Origin: an uncultured Paracoccaceae bacterium
Lineage (GTDB): Bacteria; Pseudomonadota; Alphaproteobacteria; Rhodobacterales; Rhodobacteraceae
Assembly: GCA_947498985.1 (NCBI GenBank)
Contig: CANMMF010000001.1
Coordinates: 612,943 to 676,942, forward strand
Direction: 5' to 3'
DNA: 64,000 nucleotides
Under the pieces are notes generated by a model, which saw only the letters and a program-made list of their open reading frames with translations, searched no databases and was not told the DNA's origin. Made by a program: the position numbers and the translations under genes. Below, piece by piece: positions 60,946 through 64,000 of this stretch. Positions within the stretch are counted from its first letter, which is position 1. The number at the start of each line of letters is the position of its first letter.

Positions 60946-62103
60946 TTGGATTTCACGCTCGATACAGACCGGCAGATCTTTCAGGATCAGGTGCGCAAAC
61001 TGGCCGAGCGTCATCTGGCCGACGGCGCTTTGAAGCGCGCCAAGAACGCGCAGTTCCCTTTCGACGTCGCCCGGATCATGGCCGAAAACGGGTTGATGGG
61101 CCTCACCATCCCCGAGGCCGAAGGCGGCGCGGGCGGCACGTTGCTCGATGCGGTCATCGCCATCCAGACCGTCGCCAGCGTCTGCCCGAAAAGCGCCGAT
61201 GTGGTGCAGGCGGGCAATTTCGGCGCGATCCGCACGCTTGCCGAATACGCCACGGACGCGCAGAAGGAACGCTACCTCGGCCCGCTTCTGAAAGGCGAAA
61301 AGGTCATTGGCCTCGGCATGACCGAAGCCGGCGCCGGATCGGCGGTGACCGACCTTTCGACGCAGGCCCGCGAGGATGGCGACGGCTACCGGGTGAGCGG
61401 CGGCAAGGTCTTCACCAGCCACTCGGTGGAGGCGGATACCTTCCTCGTCTACCTGCGTTTCGGGCCGGGCACCGGCGGCATCGGCTCGGTCATCATGGAG
61501 CGCGGGATGGACGGGTTTTCCTTCGGTGAGCCCAGCACCTACATGAACGGCGAGGCATGGTGCGCGCTCTATTTCGACGATGTCTTCGTGCCGAAACACA
61601 ATGTGCTGCTTGGCCCCGGCGGGTTCAAGCGCCAGATCAGCGGGTTCAACGCCGAACGCATCGGCAATGCCGCGCGGGCGCAGGCGCTGGGGCGCTTTGC
61701 CTTCGACACCGCGCGCGACTACGTGGTGGACCGGTCGCAATTCGGCAGGCCATTGGCAGAGTTCCAGGGGCTGCAATGGAAATTCGCCGACATGCTGATG
61801 GCGCTGGAATCGGCGCAGCTGCTGCTCTACCGCGCCGCCGTGAATGCCGACCGCGGCTTGCCCGACGCGCAGCAGACCGCGCTTGCGAAACTGGCCTGCA
61901 ACACCGCCGGGTTCGAGGCCTGCAACCAGGCGATGCAGGCGATGGGCGGCATGGGCTATTGTGACACGTCGCTGGTGGAATACTGTTTTCGCAAGTCGCG
62001 GGGCTGGCAGATCGCGGGTGGCTCGCTCGAGATGATGCGCAATCGCATCGCCGAGGGCATCTTCGAGCGGCGCTTTTCGCAACGCCCGCCACGGACAGAA
62101 TAG
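60946..62103 (+). CDS. Acyl-CoA dehydrogenase family protein
   Basis: 385 residues from a TTG at 60946 with AAGGA 9 bases upstream; no ATG fits the N-terminus (DFTLDTDRQIFQDQVRKLAE). FAD-binding segments GLGMTEAGAGSAVTDLST and VSGGKVFTSHS are conserved. The usual C-terminal catalytic Glu (IYEGT) is IAGGS here, while NAERIGNAA supplies a Glu (E237) in the helix position used by isovaleryl-CoA dehydrogenase, so a branched or unusual acyl-CoA is likely. It lies 40 bases after HyuA and 11 before the aldehyde dehydrogenase. Confidence 0.92.
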   Translation: MDFTLDTDRQIFQDQVRKLAERHLADGALKRAKNAQFPFDVARIMAENGLMGLTIPEAEGGAGGTLLDAVIAIQTVASVCPKSADVVQAGNFGAIRTLAEYATDAQKERYLGPLLKGEKVIGLGMTEAGAGSAVTDLSTQAREDGDGYRVSGGKVFTSHSVEADTFLVYLRFGPGTGGIGSVIMERGMDGFSFGEPSTYMNGEAWCALYFDDVFVPKHNVLLGPGGFKRQISGFNAERIGNAARAQALGRFAFDTARDYVVDRSQFGRPLAEFQGLQWKFADMLMALESAQLLLYRAAVNADRGLPDAQQTALAKLACNTAGFEACNQAMQAMGGMGYCDTSLVEYCFRKSRGWQIAGGSLEMMRNRIAEGIFERRFSQRPPRTE

Positions 62104-62114
62104 GAGCGCGCGCC

Positions 62115-63590
62115 ATGCAGAGCTACGGCATGTTCATCGATGGCGACTGGTGCGACGCGGCGGGCGGCGCGCGCTTTGCCTCCGCCAACCCCTATACCGG
62201 CGCGGACTGGGCCGAGATCCCGCAAGGGGGTGCGGCGGATGTGGACCGCGCCGTGCAGGCCGCGCACCGTGCCTTCGAGGAGGGCGACTGGCCGCGCTGG
62301 ACCGCCACGCAACGCGGCGCCGCGCTGATCCGGCTGGCCGCGCTGATCACCGACCATGCCGAAGCGCTGGCAAAGATCGAAGTGCGCGACAACGGCAAGC
62401 TCTGGGCCGAGATGTCGAACCAGTGCCGCTACATGGCCAACTGGTACAGCTATTACGGTGGGCTGGCCGACAAGGTCGAAGGCAGCGTGCCACCCATCGA
62501 CAAGCCCGGCGTCGTCAACATGGTGACCTACGAGCCGCTGGGCGTCTGCGCGCTGATCACGCCGTGGAACTCGCCGCTGCTGCTCTTGGCATGGAAGCTT
62601 GCCCCGGCGCTGGCGGCGGGCAACACTGTGGTGATCAAGCCTTCGGAATACACCTCCGCCTCGACGCTGGAACTCATGTCGCTGGTCGCGCAGGCGGGCA
62701 TTCCCAGGGGTGTGGTCAACGTGGTGACCGGCTTCGGCGCGGAGGTCGGCATGCCGCTGGTCGCCCACCCGCTGGTGCGCAAGGTGGCCTTCACCGGCGG
62801 GGAGGCTGCCGGGCGCGCCATCAACGAGGCCGCCGCGCGGGATTTCAAGAAAGTCACGCTGGAGCTGGGCGGAAAGTCCCCCAACATCGTCTTTGACGAC
62901 GCGGATCTCGATGCGGCGGTGCCGGGCGCGGTGTCGGGCATCTTTGCCGCCTCCGGGCAGACCTGCATCGCCGGGTCGCGCCTGCTTTTGCAGGACGGGA
63001 TCTACGACGCATTTGTCGAACGGCTGGTAGAGATGGCGCAGGCGGCAAAGCTGGGCGATCCGATGGATCCGGAGACCAACATCTCCCCGGTGGCCACGAA
63101 AGCCCAGCACGAAAAGATCCTGTCCTATATCGACATCGCCAAGGCCGAAGGTGCGAAGTGCATCTTGGGAGGTCGCGCGGCGCAGCCCGAGGGGTCGGGG
63201 GGATATTTCGTGGAGCCCACGATCTTCACCGGTGTGCGCAACGACATGCGCATCGCGCAGGAAGAGGTCTTTGGCCCGGTCCTGTCGATCCTGCGGTTTG
63301 CCGACGAGGAAGAGGCGGTGCAGATCGGCAATGACACGGCTTACGGGCTTGCCGCCGGTGTCTGGACCAACGATCTGACCCGCGCGCTGCGCATGTCGCG
63401 GCGGCTGAAAGCCGGGACGGTCTGGGTCAACACCTACCGCTCGACCAGTTACACCACGCCGTTCGGCGGCATGAAGCGCAGCGGGCTGGGCCGCGAGAAC
63501 GGTGCCGAGGCGATCAGGGAATACCTGCAGCCGAAATCCGTCTGGCTGGCCGAGCCGCAGGTTGTGGCCAACCCGTTTATCCGGCGCTGA
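62115..63590 (+). CDS. Aldehyde dehydrogenase family protein
   Basis: 491 residues. NAD(P)-dependent ALDH: ITPWNSPLLLLAWKLAPALA, catalytic Glu in LELGGKSPN (E250), nucleophile in SGQTCIAGSRLL (C284), and EEVFGPVLSILRF with PFGGMKRSGLGRENG. Full family length; oxidises an aldehyde or semialdehyde to the acid. Last gene of the TctC-to-ALDH run; the substrate probably comes from the same pathway. Confidence 0.95.
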   Translation: MQSYGMFIDGDWCDAAGGARFASANPYTGADWAEIPQGGAADVDRAVQAAHRAFEEGDWPRWTATQRGAALIRLAALITDHAEALAKIEVRDNGKLWAEMSNQCRYMANWYSYYGGLADKVEGSVPPIDKPGVVNMVTYEPLGVCALITPWNSPLLLLAWKLAPALAAGNTVVIKPSEYTSASTLELMSLVAQAGIPRGVVNVVTGFGAEVGMPLVAHPLVRKVAFTGGEAAGRAINEAAARDFKKVTLELGGKSPNIVFDDADLDAAVPGAVSGIFAASGQTCIAGSRLLLQDGIYDAFVERLVEMAQAAKLGDPMDPETNISPVATKAQHEKILSYIDIAKAEGAKCILGGRAAQPEGSGGYFVEPTIFTGVRNDMRIAQEEVFGPVLSILRFADEEEAVQIGNDTAYGLAAGVWTNDLTRALRMSRRLKAGTVWVNTYRSTSYTTPFGGMKRSGLGRENGAEAIREYLQPKSVWLAEPQVVANPFIRR

Positions 63591-63997
63591 CCTTTCGAAG
63601 TTGCGGCGCAGGTGCTGTCGGCGGAGAGGAATTCGGTGGCAGGGTGGAGTACGGGGCGACGGGTGACGTCATCCGGTTTGATGCTCCGCAACCAAAGGCT
63701 CGATCAGCTTGGACAGGTCAACGATTGTCTTTCGCGGACCAGGTTTTGCGGCTGCCGTTACGCCGCGCGAATGCGCAATTTCCGGGCAGTGCGCTCCAGG
63801 TGACCGGCTTTACGCTTCCCACAGCGGACATTCTTCGGTTTTTTTTGATGCTGCTTGGGGTTTGCCGGGAATAGCAGAATAATGGGGGTGGGGCTAGTCT
63901 GGGAGTGATCGGGGCGAGCGGGGGTCGCCCGGCTTCGGGCGATCCGGCCCCGACCCCGGACCACCGGACCCCCCCGGGGGCATCTGAAGGAGACGCG
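63591..63997. other. Intergenic region at the right edge
   Basis: About 400 bases between the ALDH stop and the window end. Short open frames on both strands have no ribosome-binding site or family resemblance. AT-rich patches occur at 63835-63850 (CGGTTTTTTTTGATG) and 63870-63885 (AGCAGAATAATGGG), possible promoter territory for a gene beyond the edge. Confidence 0.4.
63922..63945 (+). other. Stem-loop in the leader of the next gene
   Basis: GGGTCGCCCG, loop GCTT, CGGGCGATCC (10 bp, one G:T pair). Not followed by T residues. It lies 52 bases before the putative start at 63998, so it would sit in a 5' leader. Confidence 0.4.
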
Positions 63998-64000
63998 TTG
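63986..64000 (+). promoter_or_regulatory. Ribosome-binding site and probable TTG start of a gene beyond the window
   Basis: GAAGGAGACGCG followed by TTG at the last three bases. The purine block and spacing suit a start codon; no coding sequence is visible to confirm it. Confidence 0.35.

Noticed and set aside
1..64000. CRISPR arrays, riboswitches, prophage genes or complete insertion sequences
   Set aside because: No regularly spaced short repeats, no recognisable riboswitch core, and no transposase or phage structural gene were seen on either strand.

Overview
The window is high-GC DNA with dense, mostly ATGA-overlapping operons. Gene order (tsaD-gpsA-YciI-EVE diverging from hemD-Mic60-hemY; leuC-leuD-...-leuB; kbl-tdh) points to an alphaproteobacterium of the Rhodobacteraceae (Roseobacter group). 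That placement is inferred from gene content and order only; no rRNA or marker search was possible.

Layout. 1-9.2 kb: conserved housekeeping. A PhyH dioxygenase is cut by the left edge, followed by small DUF2853 and DUF1761 proteins, the minus-strand block tsaD-gpsA-YciI-EVE, the plus-strand block hemD-mic60-like-hemY, and a tRNA-Thr(CGT). 9.3-17.9 kb: an eight-gene minus-strand operon. In transcription order it encodes a Ser/Thr kinase, an FHA protein, a PP2C phosphatase, a degenerate P-loop protein, a large dynamin-like GTPase, a second GTPase, a Roadblock/LC7-like protein and an unknown protein. This is the best candidate for an undescribed system: a phospho-signalling cassette fused genetically to a membrane-remodelling or switch GTPase set, with no type VI secretion genes nearby. 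18.3-21.5 kb: a Tat-exported aldonolactone-oxidase-like flavoenzyme with three unknown membrane proteins. 21.7-28.2 kb: a subtilase, MBL-fold hydrolase and patatin operon, preceded by an exported DUF900-type lipase/esterase; a second accessory module worth attention.

28.4-41.4 kb: metabolism. Threonine catabolism (kbl-tdh, with a Tdh lacking its structural-zinc cysteines), an MscS channel, leucine biosynthesis (leuCD, leuB) interrupted by a membrane protein, an EEP-family protein and a divergent SDR/LysR pair, then an EamA exporter and a tRNA-Pro(CGG). 41.5-43.4 kb: a gene remnant and two tandem AhpD-like proteins without redox cysteines. An intergenic repeat of about 105 bp sits behind both tdh and the second AhpD-like gene.

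43.4-63.6 kb: a large catabolic region with two regulators (GntR and IclR). It holds an NDP-forming acyl-CoA synthetase, a CaiB-type CoA transferase/isomerase, an Asp/Glu racemase-superfamily enzyme, an acetolactate-synthase-like ThDP enzyme, an HpcH/HpaI aldolase, a DUF1445 D-glutamate-cyclase-type protein, a complete tripartite tricarboxylate transporter (TctC-TctB-TctA), a class IV aminotransferase, both hydantoinase/5-oxoprolinase subunits, an acyl-CoA dehydrogenase and an aldehyde dehydrogenase. The region looks like uptake and breakdown of a cyclic amide or amino-acid-derived carboxylate, feeding CoA thioester chemistry. The substrate is not identifiable from sequence. No CRISPR array, riboswitch, phage or intact insertion sequence was seen.
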